A DNA stretch of 64,000 bases from Sabethes cyaneus (lineage: Eukaryota > Arthropoda > Insecta > Diptera > Culicidae): NCBI RefSeq assembly GCF_943734655.1, contig NC_071355.1, positions 196,601,939 to 196,665,938 on the forward strand, given 5' to 3'. Shown here piece by piece: positions 34,761 through 48,399 of this stretch (position 1 is the stretch's first letter; each line of letters opens with the position of its first letter). The position numbers and the translations under genes are program-made. A model generated the notes under the pieces. That model was not told where the DNA came from, did no database searches, and saw nothing but the letters and a program-made list of their open reading frames with translations.

Positions 34761-35229
34761 TTTGTGTTTCATTTGTATGGGAGCCCCCCCTTCTAGTGGG
34801 GGGAGGGGTCTTTAACCATCATTAAAACCTTTCCTGGCCCCAAAAAACTCTCCGTGCAAATTTTTACGCCGATTGGTTCAGTAGTTTTTGATTCTATAAA
34901 GAACATTCCGACAGACAGACAGAAATCCATTTTTATATATAAGATTCGGTGAAGGACCAAACAAAGTCAATGTCGTCAATATAACGCAAAAATATGATTT
35001 TTTAATGGTTTACCAACTGTTTTCTTCACACACAAAATTACATCGGCTAGCGTATCTACGTATTTTTCTTTGTTTTGCTTATAAATTTGACAGCTGCGCT
35101 AACAATCTGCAGTTTAATTCAAAAGTGTTCTCTTAGTCTAAAGAAAATTTCGCATCATAAATTTGCTTCAAAAAATTATTGTTCATGAAATTTGAAAAGT
35201 GTTCGTCATTCCCACAGTGTCAAATGTAA

Positions 35230-35455
35230 AAAGCAAAGCAAAGCCTAGGTGCTACATTCCGTTATCGAAACTTGGCCTTCTGTTTTTATACGATAGACAT
35301 CGCAGCCAGCTGTTAAAGTACAGGGCAATTGCAGGGCCAATTAGTACGATCCTATTAACTCTAACAGCCCCTCCAAGCCAAGATTCGAACATACGACGAT
35401 TGGCTTATTGGACCAGCATCATACATCGAGGCCAACTGGGAGGTAAGCAGCAGTA
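35230..35455 (-). mobile_element. tRNA-derived SINE, full copy with target duplication
   Basis: 226 bp in minus orientation. The tRNA-like head at the right has a B box (GTTCGAATCTTGG on the minus strand, near 35,378-35,391). The body contains aactctaacagcccc (as given on plus), and the tail ends in a GCTTTGCTTTGCTT run at 35,230. It is flanked by tcaaatgtaa (35,220-35,229) and tcaaatataa (35,456-35,465), a 10-bp duplication with one mismatch. Copies at 58,548-58,770 and 63,788-63,968 are related. Confidence 0.85.
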
Positions 35456-35465
35456 TCAAATATAA

Positions 35466-36418
35466 TTGTACTTAAAATCGGAATTAAAAATGAATTTGAA
35501 ATTGGCATGAGATTAAACACCAATTTGTATCGATTTACTTTGCTTAATTTTACTTCGAATTAAATTAAGGATGGCATATAAAAGAGGACGTGAAACTAGA
35601 TTAGAAACTGGACTTGAAATCTTACTTAAAATAAGGGACTGACTGGATCTTACGCAATTAATTTATTTATGGCGAAAATACCGGCGTTTGTGTTTTGTGT
35701 CAGTAGCGAGAGTATTGACCTAAGTAATACGCTTGGTTTTAAATAAGAAATGACAACAGATTTAAAACAAATCGAATTGCTGACCTTTCGTTTATTCGTA
35801 CTTAGTTGCGACCTGATTAAGACTGAAACAGCGCAAGAAACGAGCTAAAATGTAACATGTTTGTGAAATCTTTGAAGGTGACGCCTATGCGTTGCATGGT
35901 TTTCGTACTACCAACAGAATAGCTTAATCGCGCTGTTGACAGGATTTTTTTTCTGATATTTCCCTAAGCAAAATAATGGCAGACATTTTTCGCCAGATGA
36001 AATGGCTAAAGTATATTTCGGTAATTCATCAATCACACAAATAACCCAAACTTAAGTGCAATTTTGAATTTATCGTGAACTTTGCCATTCTACTACCGAA
36101 AAATTGATGCACTCAAGATATACTTTATAAGCAAAAGTTGAGTAAAATCGAAATAAATATCATTTTTTGACAATCTCACAAAACATGCTAATCTCTTTGA
36201 AAACCGGTGGGATATTTTATATTAATTATGTTATATGTCCCTTTTATACATAAAACCATTCTACGACGCAAAAATAATGATCTATTTCATTATATTTTGG
36301 CGCAGTCATCGGCCATGTTTATACAAGATTGCGTACAAATGAGCACACCGATAGCCGAAAAATTCGAAACCAATGAAAAGCTTTACTGTAAGCATTTTGT
36401 TTTGCGTTAACTCACAAC
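35466..36418. other. AT-rich non-coding sequence
   Basis: No recognised gene or repeat boundary. Short frames only. Confidence 0.4.
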
Positions 36419-36701
36419 CACAGACAAACAGACATAACACTCGTTTTCCATTCATCGTACCGGTTAAACCGTCATTTCAAATTTGGGCTTAGTTTGGAAT
36501 GTCTCCGTTTTGGTCAAAGTGGCGCTTTTTGACGAAAGAAGGGGAATTCCCCATAAAAAATACTTGCTGCTTCGAGGGATACCCACATTGCTATTTGATA
36601 TTTGGGAATGTCGATCATAGAGGTACTAGTGTTCAGGCCAAATGTGAGGTACGATAATTTTTGTTGATTTTTCTTCCAAGAGTTTTGTCTGTTTGTCTGT
36701 G
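36419..36701. mobile_element. MITE with CACAGACAAACAGAC ends
   Basis: 283 bp bounded by cacagacaaacagacataac and the inverse gtctgtttgtctgtg. The interior is non-coding. A clear target duplication is not visible, so superfamily is left open. Confidence 0.7.
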
Positions 36702-38990
36702 TTACAACTGATTCACAGTTAATTTTTATTTGTGAAAGAACTTAAATTGCGCTTAAAAATACTCGGAAAACTAATAAATTGGAGCATTTAAGCTCAATAA
36801 AATATTGCAATGTTGCGAAAATGTGCAACGTTATTGATCTGCGCTGTACTCATCGTCATCGCTTCGCCCGCTGTTCAATGCCGGTAATTCGCCACTACGA
36901 AGTTGCTGATATAGGTTTGATTTTTGTGTGAGAAAAAAAGAGAAGGAAGTATTTTTGCTTCTGTTTTCACGCATGTTTTGACAATTCGGTATGAGATTTC
37001 GTGTGAATGCGAACAGGCTTCAAAATCCCTTTTACTTTCGTAGTCGCGAATAATCAGTTGTAAATGATCGATAAAAGCCTAGCTTTACAACCGAAATACA
37101 ACTTTAACCTGTCATTCTGGCTGAAAACATCGGCGTTAGAAATAAAACATTTTTTTAACATCTTGTTTTCCATGAAACTTATTTATAATTTAAATGTAAC
37201 TGTTTTCTGAATATTTTTCTAAAAAACCTACTGCAAGTGTTACTTGGGGAGAGTAATGAGTGAGGATAGTTAATATATAGGCGAATGAGCATAGTGAGAG
37301 GAGTCGAAACGTCGGAGAAAGTATAAAATCTGTTCTCATTCACATTAAATCCATATATGGATTTCGAAGATAAATTCGACTATCAAGTCTTATTTGATAT
37401 TACCGCAAAACAAAGAAAATGATGTAACAGCGAATGAATTGAGGAGAAAATATTGAATCAATTGTACTTTAATGGTTTTTGTCAATTGTAATTTAAAGCT
37501 GTAATTTAAATTGCTCCAAACATCGCATTTATTCATTATTTTCATTAAGTATCCATGTGCGCCGGTCCGGCGACTAGTTGACTAGTGTATAGAAACTAGC
37601 TGTAAAGATCCGTCAGAAATGGAATTTGAACGACTTCACCCCAGCCTCCCACAAGCATCCGAAATGTGGAGAGGCAATTATAGTTCCGCTAATCTATCTT
37701 CAACTGCTCGAGTTACCGACGCAAAGTTTTCAAGTCGCGATCAGCCCCGACGAAAGCTGTATGTTACGCAGTTTCGAAAAACCCTTCGAATTAAAATATT
37801 TGGCCTACAGGCGCTAGCAGTAGAAATGGCACCGCACGAGCAGTCCTTGACCTACATGAAAACATCACGAGATTTTGAATTGTATGGACGAGCAGCGTTT
37901 GGTAGTGGACCACGTCAATGCAATAGACCCGATTTACCTGGACATACATTCAGGGGTTTCAGCGAGGATGTTATTAGAATAAATTTGTTTTGTGAGAGTT
38001 TACGTTGCTTAAGACGTTGAATTTGTTTAGAAAACCCGTTTAACTGAGCTAGGTCACGCCGATATCTGCTGGGGCAAAACTCCCAACTCATTGGTAAATA
38101 TCTTTTAAAAATCCGAAAAGAAATTTGATAAACGAACGTGGATACAAATTTTTCCCTGAACCGTAGTCCAATGACGGGGTTCTGATAGACTACTGCTACA
38201 TGTTTCCCCTATACATATTATATGCAGTTTAGAAAGTAATGGGCTTGCTAACAACTTTTTCCTTTTGATTCTCTTATCCTACAGATTAGCATTTCACAAA
38301 CATGCTCATTTTTATGACGTTGTTTTATACTTTTCCACAATTTTCTTCCGTTGTGTCTGTTTCTCACTAGTTTATGCTGAATGGCTTCAGTCAAAGCATT
38401 TCCAATTGCTCCAGAGTAGTTATTTTCCTTCCTGTGTGTTCTTTTGTGTTATCTACAAGACTGGATACATTGGCTCTTCATTCCACCCATTTGACCAGTA
38501 TACCATTCATTACAGCGAGTTATGTTCAGAATCTTCGCTTCATTCGAGTCATATTAATGTTTGGACATATATGAATATTAACCAAATGTGGTATTTTTCC
38601 CTGAGGCGTTGGAATCAATCATCAGAACAAATTATCCGCATAACTACGATTGGAGCTCGTGAAACTGATTGTTCCTGCAAGCATTAGCAGCAATAAATAT
38701 TGTAGCTATAAAAGTAATAAAAAGATAATAACAGCTACTATTAGAACTTATTAATTTTTTTCACAAAGCTCATTCCCTCATTACAATTGATGACTTGTTT
38801 ACATTGCCAATTGAATTTAAGGTAGGATCAAATTAACTTTTGTTGAGTGCAAAATTGCACTTCTAACATGTAAGACTGTGCGGTTTTTTGGTGTCTGTCT
38901 AGTCAATTCTGCATCACATGCTGGTCGGGTCTAGACACCGCGGTCTTAAACAACCGAACCCACCTCATAGGTACGTAGGAGAAAGTAACA
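36702..38990. other. Non-coding region with one unplaced 133-codon frame
   Basis: The frame 37,619-38,020 (plus, ATG start) encodes a basic protein with no domain I recognise. It lies in AT-rich DNA with no splice or codon evidence to support it. The remainder holds nothing I can name. Confidence 0.4.
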
Positions 38991-40604
38991 ACGTCTTTGC
39001 GTGAAAGTACTACCACAGCTCAAGCTCGGCAGCATGCAGCGGCAACTACAGCACAGCCTCCTCATCTGCGGCAGCTCCGATGCCTCTGTGCTGTGCAACA
39101 ACAACAAAAAAATCTAATCGCTCGACTCCAAAACAATGAGAGCCACATTTTCCCTGCTCATTTACGTGAGAAAACAAGACCTTACAAACAGTTTCTTGTT
39201 GAAGAAGCAGCCCACCACAACACTACTCGTTTCCTCCTGGAATTATCATCTATCTTAAGCAGCTTCATCTCTCAAGTACCTTCTCCTTGCCCGCCTATGC
39301 CATCTTCTTCTTCTTCTTCCTCCTCCTCCTTCGCTTAGCACTCTCGACCAAGTGCTCGTTCATTTCGAGTTTTTATTTCTCTGTTTTGCGCGTCGATAAT
39401 AATTATTATTATTCTATTTTTATTTCTTTCTTAACTCGTTTATAAACACAAATATCATGACTGTAATTATAAATTAAATTTTCTGCTCGCTGGTTTTTAC
39501 CTTGCCCGTTTTTTAGCTTCCTCCGCTCGTTTCGTCCATCTGGCCGTCCTGCTGTCCGCGTGGTTCCTTCGGGTCGAGCCGTGCTTCTTCTACTGCTTAC
39601 ACACATTCACATTCTTTATGCTAATTCTTCCCATGATGCTCGATTTGCTTTTTCTTCTTCTGCTTTGAATCGTTACGTTCTTTATCCTCGCTACACTTCT
39701 TTTATTTGCGCGCTCCCTCCGCACTGACGGACCCGGGAACTGACCGTTTTGGGCCGAAGACCCGTCGCGCTTCCTCCGCTCCCCGCCCTTTTCCGACATA
39801 GAAGTTCATTCATGCTCAACGGGCAATGGTTGGACAGAGCATGGCTTTCCGGGCAGCACCAGCACCAGCAGAAGTCGGAGGGCAGCCGGTAGTTTTCTAA
39901 CAGTTTGTACTTTGGGCCAGGGTTATTCTCGGTTTTCCTGTGTTTGGTTGTTTCGTTGTCGTTCTTTAGCGCGTAAGCTCAACAACACCGGAATCCGACG
40001 GCAGGGATGCGGTTGCTAGTGCGGCTCCAGCTTTTCCGCTGGCAACCGATCGGCTGCAGCTCGGCGGCGGCGGCGGTGCGGCGTACCAATCCGGACGGCA
40101 TTGTGCAAAGTGTGAAGAATGTTGTGTGACTGAAGTGGTCGACTTTTCACGCTAACCGATTTGCCTGCCCGCCGCCTCCAGTAGGCAGTCAACCAAGCCG
40201 AAAGCGCGAACTAGCCGGATATCGGCGCGCTAGCTTTGGCCACCGAAGCTAGCACACGCAGAGGAAATGATGAGCGAAATTATTTACCTCGAACGGGTTA
40301 TCGTGTCTGTCTACCTGTAGCGTGGGTGGGTGGCGGCGGAATGTGGTGCGAGCAGGCGGTGGGAGAGGAGGATGAAGTATTTCCGGCCAAGTGATTTGCT
40401 GGTGAATCGGATTCTAACGTTATTCGATGCGGTGTGGGTGGGAATTTGCTGGATGTTTATGTTTTTATTTTTTTTTTTGTGGATTAAGATACTGATCCGG
40501 GAGCTTAGTTTGGAAATGCTATGTAGTAAAATGGAACGTTTAAAAAATAGATCGCAGATTTTGTGGTTGCTCGATATTTTCCTCTCTAACTATGGGATCC
40601 TCTC
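38991..40604. other. GC-richer, unique-looking stretch (possible host regulatory or 5' exon DNA)
   Basis: It stands out from the AT-rich surroundings by CA/CG-rich composition, short caacaacaa and tcttcttcttcc runs, and a ggcggcggcggtgcggcg tract near 40,065. Mosquito first exons and 5' untranslated regions often look like this, but I see no start codon context, splice pair or protein domain to call a gene. Confidence 0.35.
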
Positions 40605-40700
40605 AGTTGGCCTCTAAGTACGATACTATTCTAATAGATCAGTCCTCGCATATTCAAATCTCGGCTGGGGTAGCTGTTACGAGTTAATAGCCACTAAGGG
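40605..40700 (+). mobile_element. Decayed SINE head
   Basis: It has the landmarks cagttggcctctaagta and a B-box-like attcaaatctcggctgg, then gtagctgttacgag. This parallels the head of the 35.2-kb SINE in opposite orientation. The 3' half is not recognisable. Confidence 0.5.
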
Positions 40701-41381
40701 ATAATCCCTACTAGTCAGTAATCCTAAGACAATGCATGCACCTGAAAAGAAGTGGTTTTTGGGGGGAGAGGCTGCCCGCTACCGACGCCTGGTCAGTGGC
40801 GCACACTCGCGGCCTGCAGCTGTCTCGCCCTTAAGGGGAGACCTTACTCTGGAAAGTCGGCAAAATCGAATTTTATTTTTTTTTGCATTTTAGAGACGCT
40901 TATACCTCCAGAAATGTCATGCCAAAAGCATTTTTTGATATCTGATCTCGTTTAAATCTTACGGCAAATATTGTGGAGTCATTTTAAGGGAAGTCCGCTG
41001 CTGTACGAAACTTTCAACGCGTTTTCCCCAAAACCGCTTACTTTAGCTGGCGATACGTATATCTCTGAATCTAGTGGACTGATTTGGCTGAAATTTTTTT
41101 CAGCATGTAAAAATAAATTATCTAAATTGCAACGTAGCCGTTTTGTGATACCTCAACTTTTCAATTTTTTATGAGCTGTTAATTTGCGATTTTTGGCTAT
41201 TTTAGCCTTTCGTGATTCGGCCAAACGAAATTTCGGCCTTCTGTGACAGTTGTTTAAATTCGGCCATTTGGATTTCGACCATTCGCGATTCGGTCATTTG
41301 TGTTTCGGTCATTCGGTACTAGCCTTACTAGGTATCTATAAAATTAGCATATGATAATTAAAATAAACCGTTGTATTTTTA
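40701..41381. other. Non-coding, with short ttcggyc repeats
   Basis: 41,190-41,320 contains several ttcggccattcg / ttcggtcattcgg words. No gene. Confidence 0.45.
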
Positions 41382-41513
41382 TTAAAAGATGCGGCTTTTC
41401 GGTATCAGGTTTCTTACGAAAACTTTATTTTACGTTATCTTCAAGACATCAGCCGAAAACGTAAAATAAAGTTTTCGTAAGAAACCCGACACCGAAAAGC
41501 CACATCTTTTAAT
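41382..41513. repeat. Long hairpin (palindromic MITE-like)
   Basis: Two arms of about 55 bases (ttaaaagatgcggcttttcg... against ...cgaaaagccacatcttttaa) surround a loop of about 20 bases that includes atcttcaagacatcagc. The arms differ at only a few positions. It resembles a very short, fully inverted MITE. Confidence 0.88.
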
Positions 41514-41600
41514 ATAAAATAAGCTTAATTAATTACTTATACTTGTACTTAATTGGTACAGCATTATTTAAGGACTAATCTATACCTATAAAGTGGATTC

Positions 41601-41655
41601 CTGTCTGTCTGTCTGTCTGTCTGTCTGCCTGTCTGCCTGTCTGCCTGTCTGCCTG
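41601..41655. repeat. (CTGT)n/(CTGC) tract left of the R1 insertion
   Basis: Pure CTGT repeats give way to alternating ctgtctgc near the R1 tail. It is the short left remainder of the Helentron-like element's microsatellite. Confidence 0.95.
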
Positions 41656-41833
41656 TTTTTCTTTTTTTTTACGTGAGGAAACGCTCAATGCCAGGCACAC
41701 TAATGATATATTGCTACATCACGTGGCACAGTGTGGGACTCTAACCCACTAAAAACCTCACGGGCGTCTGACCTTAACCCCCCCGAAACTACCGTTAAGT
41801 ATTACTTCGGGGGGAGGCTGTGTCTGTACACCC

Positions 41834-42215
41834 CGATCCGGAGGTGGCGACCGTCATAACGTCCACTCCTTCACAGGCACCCTCGCAGCGTTCTGCCATC
41901 CTTGATGCTACTACATGCTCTTTCACCGTCCACTTTCCTTGCACCTGTCGAGACGTGTACCGATCCAGAGATGGTGACCGTCATGACTTCCATCTCCTCA
42001 CGACCACACTCGCAGGGTTTCTTGTTGGGCTCAGCACTGCTCCGTCGAATTCGCCACCACACTACCGCTTCATTTATCAAGACGCGAACCGATCCAAGGA
42101 TAGCGACCAACATAACATCTATCCTCTCACGGCCGCCCTCGTAGTTTTTCTGTCCAAGCTTGGTTTGCTACGTCACGCTCGTCACTCCACCGATGCGTCT
42201 GTCAAGATTGTCAAA
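41834..42215 (-). repeat. ~128-bp degenerate repeats in the R1 3' region
   Basis: The word cgatcc followed by gaccgtcat/gaccaacat and ending cctcgcag/cctcgtag recurs from 41,834, 41,961 and 42,090. Three diverged units make up most of the region downstream of the frame. Confidence 0.7.
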
Positions 42216-43769
42216 TTAGCAAATCGGGATTTCGCTAGTTCGCTGGTCGTTTCTCCACTGTCGTTGCAGTTGCAACATAATCTGTGCTACAAAGCCGGTG
42301 CCGGCATTCCACCGGTGCAGGTATTGCCTGAAGCAACCGTGACCCGAGAGAAACTGCGTCAAGTGGAACCCGACGTCTCCATGTTTCCTATTCAACCAGG
42401 TTGACAGAACCGGTATGAGTCGGTGCGTCCATCTACCATTCTCGGCCCTATCCCACTCTTGCTGCCATTTGCTCAGCGACTCTTCTTCCGCCAGCTTCCG
42501 GGTTCCTCTGATGTTTCTTCGTCCGTAGCAGTCGTTATCTTCCATGAGCATGATGCTGATGGGGATCATTCCAGCGATAACACATACTGCCTCCGACGAT
42601 ATTGTTCTATATGTACTGGCAACTCTTACAGCCATGAGTCGGAAGGTACTGTTCAGCTTCACGCGATTCCGCTTCGATCGTTGTGCTGCGATCCAGGTTG
42701 GACCTCCATACCGCAGTATCGATGATGGAACACTAGCCAGCAATCTCCGCTTACTACTACTCGGCCCGTAACAATTCGGTATGATTCTGGCTATCGCATT
42801 GATAGCCTTCGCTGCCTTCTCGCAAACATAGTCGACGTGGCAGTTGAAGTTCAACCCGTCGTTTATCATTACTCCCAGATGCTTGACCGCGCGCGTTGAA
42901 GTATTAATTTGCTCTCCGACGGTGACGACTGCATGTTGTACAGCCTTACAGTTGCTAACCAGCAGAACCTCCGTTTTATGGTGGGCGATTTGTAGCTTTG
43001 CACCTTGCATCCAGTTCTCGATAGTTCTAATCGCCTCTGTCACCAGCATTTCTACCTCCTCCAGTGACTCGCCTGTCACCGATAGTGCGATGTCATCTGC
43101 AAAACCGACGATCACCGCGCCTCTAGGCAGCTTCAGAGACAGTACACCGTTGTACATCCCGTTCCAGAGCGTTGGGCCAAGGATGGAGCCTTGTGGGTCT
43201 CCAGACGTAATGTTCATCGTCTTGCGCCCCTCGGCGGTCTCGTAAAGAAGCGGCCGATTCCTGAAGTAACTCCTCAGTATTCTGCATAGATATCCCGGGA
43301 CATGTATTCTATGCAGCGATTTGGCAAAGGCCTCCCAACTGGCGCTGTTAAAGGCGTTTTTTACGTCGCTCGGTACAACGGCACAAAAACGATCTCCTCT
43401 TCGCCTCCGTTTGGACGACTTCTCGGCTCGCTCGATCACTGTCCGAATTGCATCCACCGTGGACTTCCCTTTCCGGAACCTAAACTGCATGTTTGACAGA
43501 CCGTGTTCACCTTCTGTATACCTCGTAAGCCTATTTAGGATTATCCTCTCCAGGAGTTTCCCGCATGTATCCAGTAGACATATCGGCCTGTATGACGCTG
43601 GATCCCCCGCAGGCTTCCCTGGCTTCGGCAACAGCACTGGATTCTGGATCTTCCATCGGTCCGGAAAGCTACCATCTTCTAAGCATTTCTGCAGCACGGT
43701 CCTGAACAAATCCGGGAACGCTTGTATTGCTACCTTAAGAGCCACGTTAGGAATCCCATCAGCTACCGG
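42216..43769 (-). pseudogene. R1-clade reverse transcriptase, truncated and mutated
   Basis: The continuous frame to 42,216 lacks an ATG at its start. Residues are numbered from 43,745. DPASYRPICLLDTCGKLLER is at about 48-66, then QFRFRKGKSTVDAI at about 87-100 (the usual glycine after QF is R here), DVKNAFNSASW at 127-137, SGDPQGSILGPTLWN at 181-195 (usually GVPQGS), and the catalytic GFADDIAL at 214-221. A thumb and C-terminal RKHGDVGFHLTQFLSGHG follow. The final cysteine-rich motif seems lost by frameshift after HRWNAG, near 42,310. These substitutions, plus truncation, indicate a dead copy, although the catalytic DD remains. Confidence 0.88.
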
Positions 43770-43773
43770 GACA

Positions 43774-45611
<1,838 letters not shown>

Positions 45612-45955
45612 ACAAATGTGTTTCTACATAACTCTAGAACTAATCAAACAAGAATGTTCCCTATGGTGAATCGAGTCCCCGCCTCTCTTTAGGAGAGGAA
45701 TTTTGACCCCTTCCCCCTTTACGAGGGGGTGGGGCCGCGACACAGATGAAATGCAAATTTCCTCACAACTCGAGAACTAATCAAGCAAATGGAACCAAAT
45801 TTGGCATGTCGGTGTTTTTGGAGACAAGAATTTGTACTATGGTAAATCGAGACCCCTCCCCTCTTCAGGAGGGGAATTATGACCCCTCTTCCTTTCAAGA
45901 GGAGAAGCTCCTATACAAATGAAATACAAATTTCCTCATATATCGAGAACTAATC

Positions 45956-46806
45956 CATCCATAAAGTACGTCACGCTTACAGGGGGAGGGATGGTTAACC
46001 TAATCGTGACGATTTGTGACGTAGGGAGGAGGGGGGGGGGGTATGAAGTTATGTGACGTCACATGCAAAAAACTTCAAATGGAAAATTTATTCGGAGAGT
46101 TATATTTTAGCCTTTGTTTTAAGATACAATATTGAAGGCTTCTATAAAATTAAGGCTTTACAGAATATGCTGTAGAGCACTGAAGAGCTCCTTGACTACC
46201 GTCTGCCTAAAAGATTTTTGTAGTCGCAAATATCAGTCGCAAAAACTCCTGAGGGGCTACGGGGTGTACCAGAGACTAATGGCAATATGTTTCCCCATGA
46301 TGTTCGTGCTGAACTCAATCGATGAACATAAACTCATACCGAAGTTCACGGCTGGTTTTAACCCATGATGTTCGTGCTGAACTCAATCGATGAACATAAA
46401 CTCATACCGAAGTTCACGGCTGGTTTTAAGGTTCTTCCGTATAATCTATACTGTCTCTTACTCAAAAGCTCCCTGAAGGATAGAGTTTGTGCCACTTGCG
46501 GAATAAATTTTGCATATAATGTTATGTTGAATGATTGCAAAAAATACATAAAATGACAAAATCCGTCAGAAAAGTTCTTCCAAGGTGTGTTGCTGCAATA
46601 AATCAGCGAGAAGTCCTGATTCGTTCAACTAGGTCAGACGAATTTAAGTAGATAGACGTTAACGACATGGATTGCCGTGACGTGACGTACTTTCTCAGGG
46701 GGGGGGGGGGAGGGTGGGGGGTCATAAATGTGTGACGAAATGGGGCAAGGGGGAGAGTAGGGCTTGCTTTGGTCAAAATTTACGTGAAATACTAAATGGA
46801 TGTCGC
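45956..46806. mobile_element. Candidate TIR element inserted in Helentron-like copy 2
   Basis: The ends catccataaagtacgtcacg and, reversed from the right, catccatttagtatttcacg are imperfect inverted repeats. The 6-bp ctaatc is present on both sides (45,950-45,955, 46,807-46,812), and host sequence continues as aagcaaatggaac. G-rich tracts lie near each end (46,033-46,042 and 46,700-46,712). No transposase frame. Superfamily unassigned. Confidence 0.65.
46294..46429. repeat. 68-bp exact tandem duplication
   Basis: Copies at 46,294-46,361 and 46,362-46,429 appear identical. They share cccatgatgttcgtgctg and end in ggctggttttaa. Confidence 0.92.
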
Positions 46807-47866
46807 CTAATCAAGCAAATGGAACTAAATTTGACATGTGAAGTTTTTTGGGAGGCAAAAGGTTTTTCTATGATGAATTAGGAACCCTTTCCTTTTTAGA
46901 AGGGGGGCTTCCAATCAAATGAATAATAAATTTCCTCATAACTCTAGAACTAATCAAGTAAATGTAACTAAATTTGGCATTTGGGTTCTTTCGGAGGCAA
47001 TTTTTTTTCTTTGGTTAATTCTTCTCTTTAAGAGGGGAATTATGATCCTCCCCCCGCCATAAGAGGGGGGGGGCGGGCTCCCATACAAATAAAATACAAA
47101 TCAAGCAATTGGAACCAAATTTGGCATGGGGGGTTTTAGGCAAGAATTTTTTTTATGATGATTTGAGACCCCTCATCCCTGAGGGCGTGGGAAGACTCTT
47201 ATACAAATCAAACAGACATTTTTGCGTAACTCAAAAACTAATCGAAGTCGAGAAATTTTAGACTCTTCCATAAAACATTAATCAATAACAAGACCACCAA
47301 AAACTGTCAATAGTAACATTAGATAATTCAGCGCGAGACGGCCGCGGGCTGCCAGTGTTGCCGACGACACACTGTTGGAAGCGCCGGCCACTGCGGTGGC
47401 CGGAGGCAGCCTTCAGCAGAGGTCACCTCTAATTAGGTTTATTTATTTTTCTAGATCTACTGACCTCTATTACTTTCCTTCTGTTGGGTCATTCCTGCGA
47501 AATGGTGCTTTCTACGAAAAGATTTTCCGTGAAATGGTACATCCCGTGTAAGGGTTTTCGCGAAATGGTATTCCGCGTTATGGTCAACCGAGAAGTGGTG
47601 TTCCGTAAAATGATATTCTGCGAAACGTTATATAATCATGGCGAATATTTAAATGCTACCCGTTTTATTTTATCACACTAAGCAATGGGGGTTGTTTTCT
47701 CCTTTACTGTGAGGAAAATTTGTATATTAAACCACCCATGAACTCCTCAGAAACTTGTAAAATTCGAGATTGTGACAATGGTCATCCGAGATTCACGAAT
47801 TGTGTACAACGCAGTTTAATTAGAGGCAATGCGAAGTTTGTCGGGTTAGCTAGTAACGTATAAATA

Positions 47867-48399
47867 AAAGGAAGAATAGATTTAGTTTTCACGTTTAAAC
47901 TTTGAGTAAATTTTTTTAAACCGCTTAATATTTTTTCTCTTGCTTAAAAAAATCTCATTGTTTTTTTTGCCTCCCCTTCAGTTATTATGTATGGGAATTA
48001 TTAGAAACTATTTAAAGTTATTCGAAGTGAAACAACGATGCAAGTAACCAATTTTCTACTAAAGCACTAAGTTTTTATGCAACTGTTTTTTTCGCCATCA
48101 TAAACGATAAAATACGTACAGTCAAAAGACCAACAGATATGAAATAATTGCTTTTTTGTGTTATAAGCTGGTAATCTAACTCACTTTTTTACCTTAGTCC
48201 CGGACTAGAGTTATATGATGATTTAGCAAATATCATCTCCGCCATAAATCGAATAAATATATTTAAGATAAGTGAGTGGCTTTAAAAATCACGAGTTAAT
48301 TAAGTATATTCAAGTGAAAAATCACCTTTGAAATAGAAATATTTTTTTTAAATTCCTAAAAAGTGATCCTCAACAGCCAAAAGAACATTAAATAATCAC
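47867..48399. other. AT-rich, nothing recognised
   Basis: No frame, tandem repeat or inverted end found. Confidence 0.45.

Larger units (their letters stand above)
32803..34943 (+). mobile_element. Helentron/mini-me-like element, copy 1
   Basis: It starts near tactagctgacccgacaaac and ends near acagacagacagaaatccat / ttttatatataag. Inside are a MITE (32,966-33,270), a GC-rich tract (cgacggcgggtcgccggcaa), and seven tandem units of about 142 bp. The (ACAG)n next to a TATATA end corresponds to the TA and GTCY simple-repeat regions described for dipteran mini-me/DINE-type elements, now grouped with Helentrons. A second, inverted copy is at 41,575-47,866. No Rep/helicase frame, so it is non-autonomous. 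Class assignment is inferred. Confidence 0.75.
41656..43770 (-). mobile_element. R1-clade non-LTR retrotransposon inserted in a (CTGT)n tract, 5'-truncated
   Basis: The 3' end is an A-rich tail (about 15 bases, 41,656-41,670 on minus), directly followed by CAGGCAGACAG repeats. The 5' end, near 43,770, abuts the other part of the tetranucleotide array. The open frame enters already within RT (VADGIPNVALKV), so ORF1 and the endonuclease are missing. R1-clade members are known for sequence-specific integration (rDNA, telomeric repeats, and simple repeats for Waldo/Mino types). A home in a tetranucleotide microsatellite fits that habit. Confidence 0.88.

Noticed and set aside
29370..34943. CRISPR-like array
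   Set aside because: Units of 142 and 152 bp are contiguous diverged tandem repeats without spacer/repeat alternation, and the genome is eukaryotic.
37619..38020. 133-codon ATG frame as a host gene
   Set aside because: No recognisable motif, splice signals or coding bias. Kept only as an unplaced frame.
40330..40617. 95-codon frame with a hydrophobic segment
   Set aside because: It starts at GTG, contains low-complexity Phe codons from a T run, and runs into SINE-like sequence.
41820..42404. 194-codon plus-strand frame
   Set aside because: Antisense to the R1 RT C-terminus and 3' repeats; no domain.
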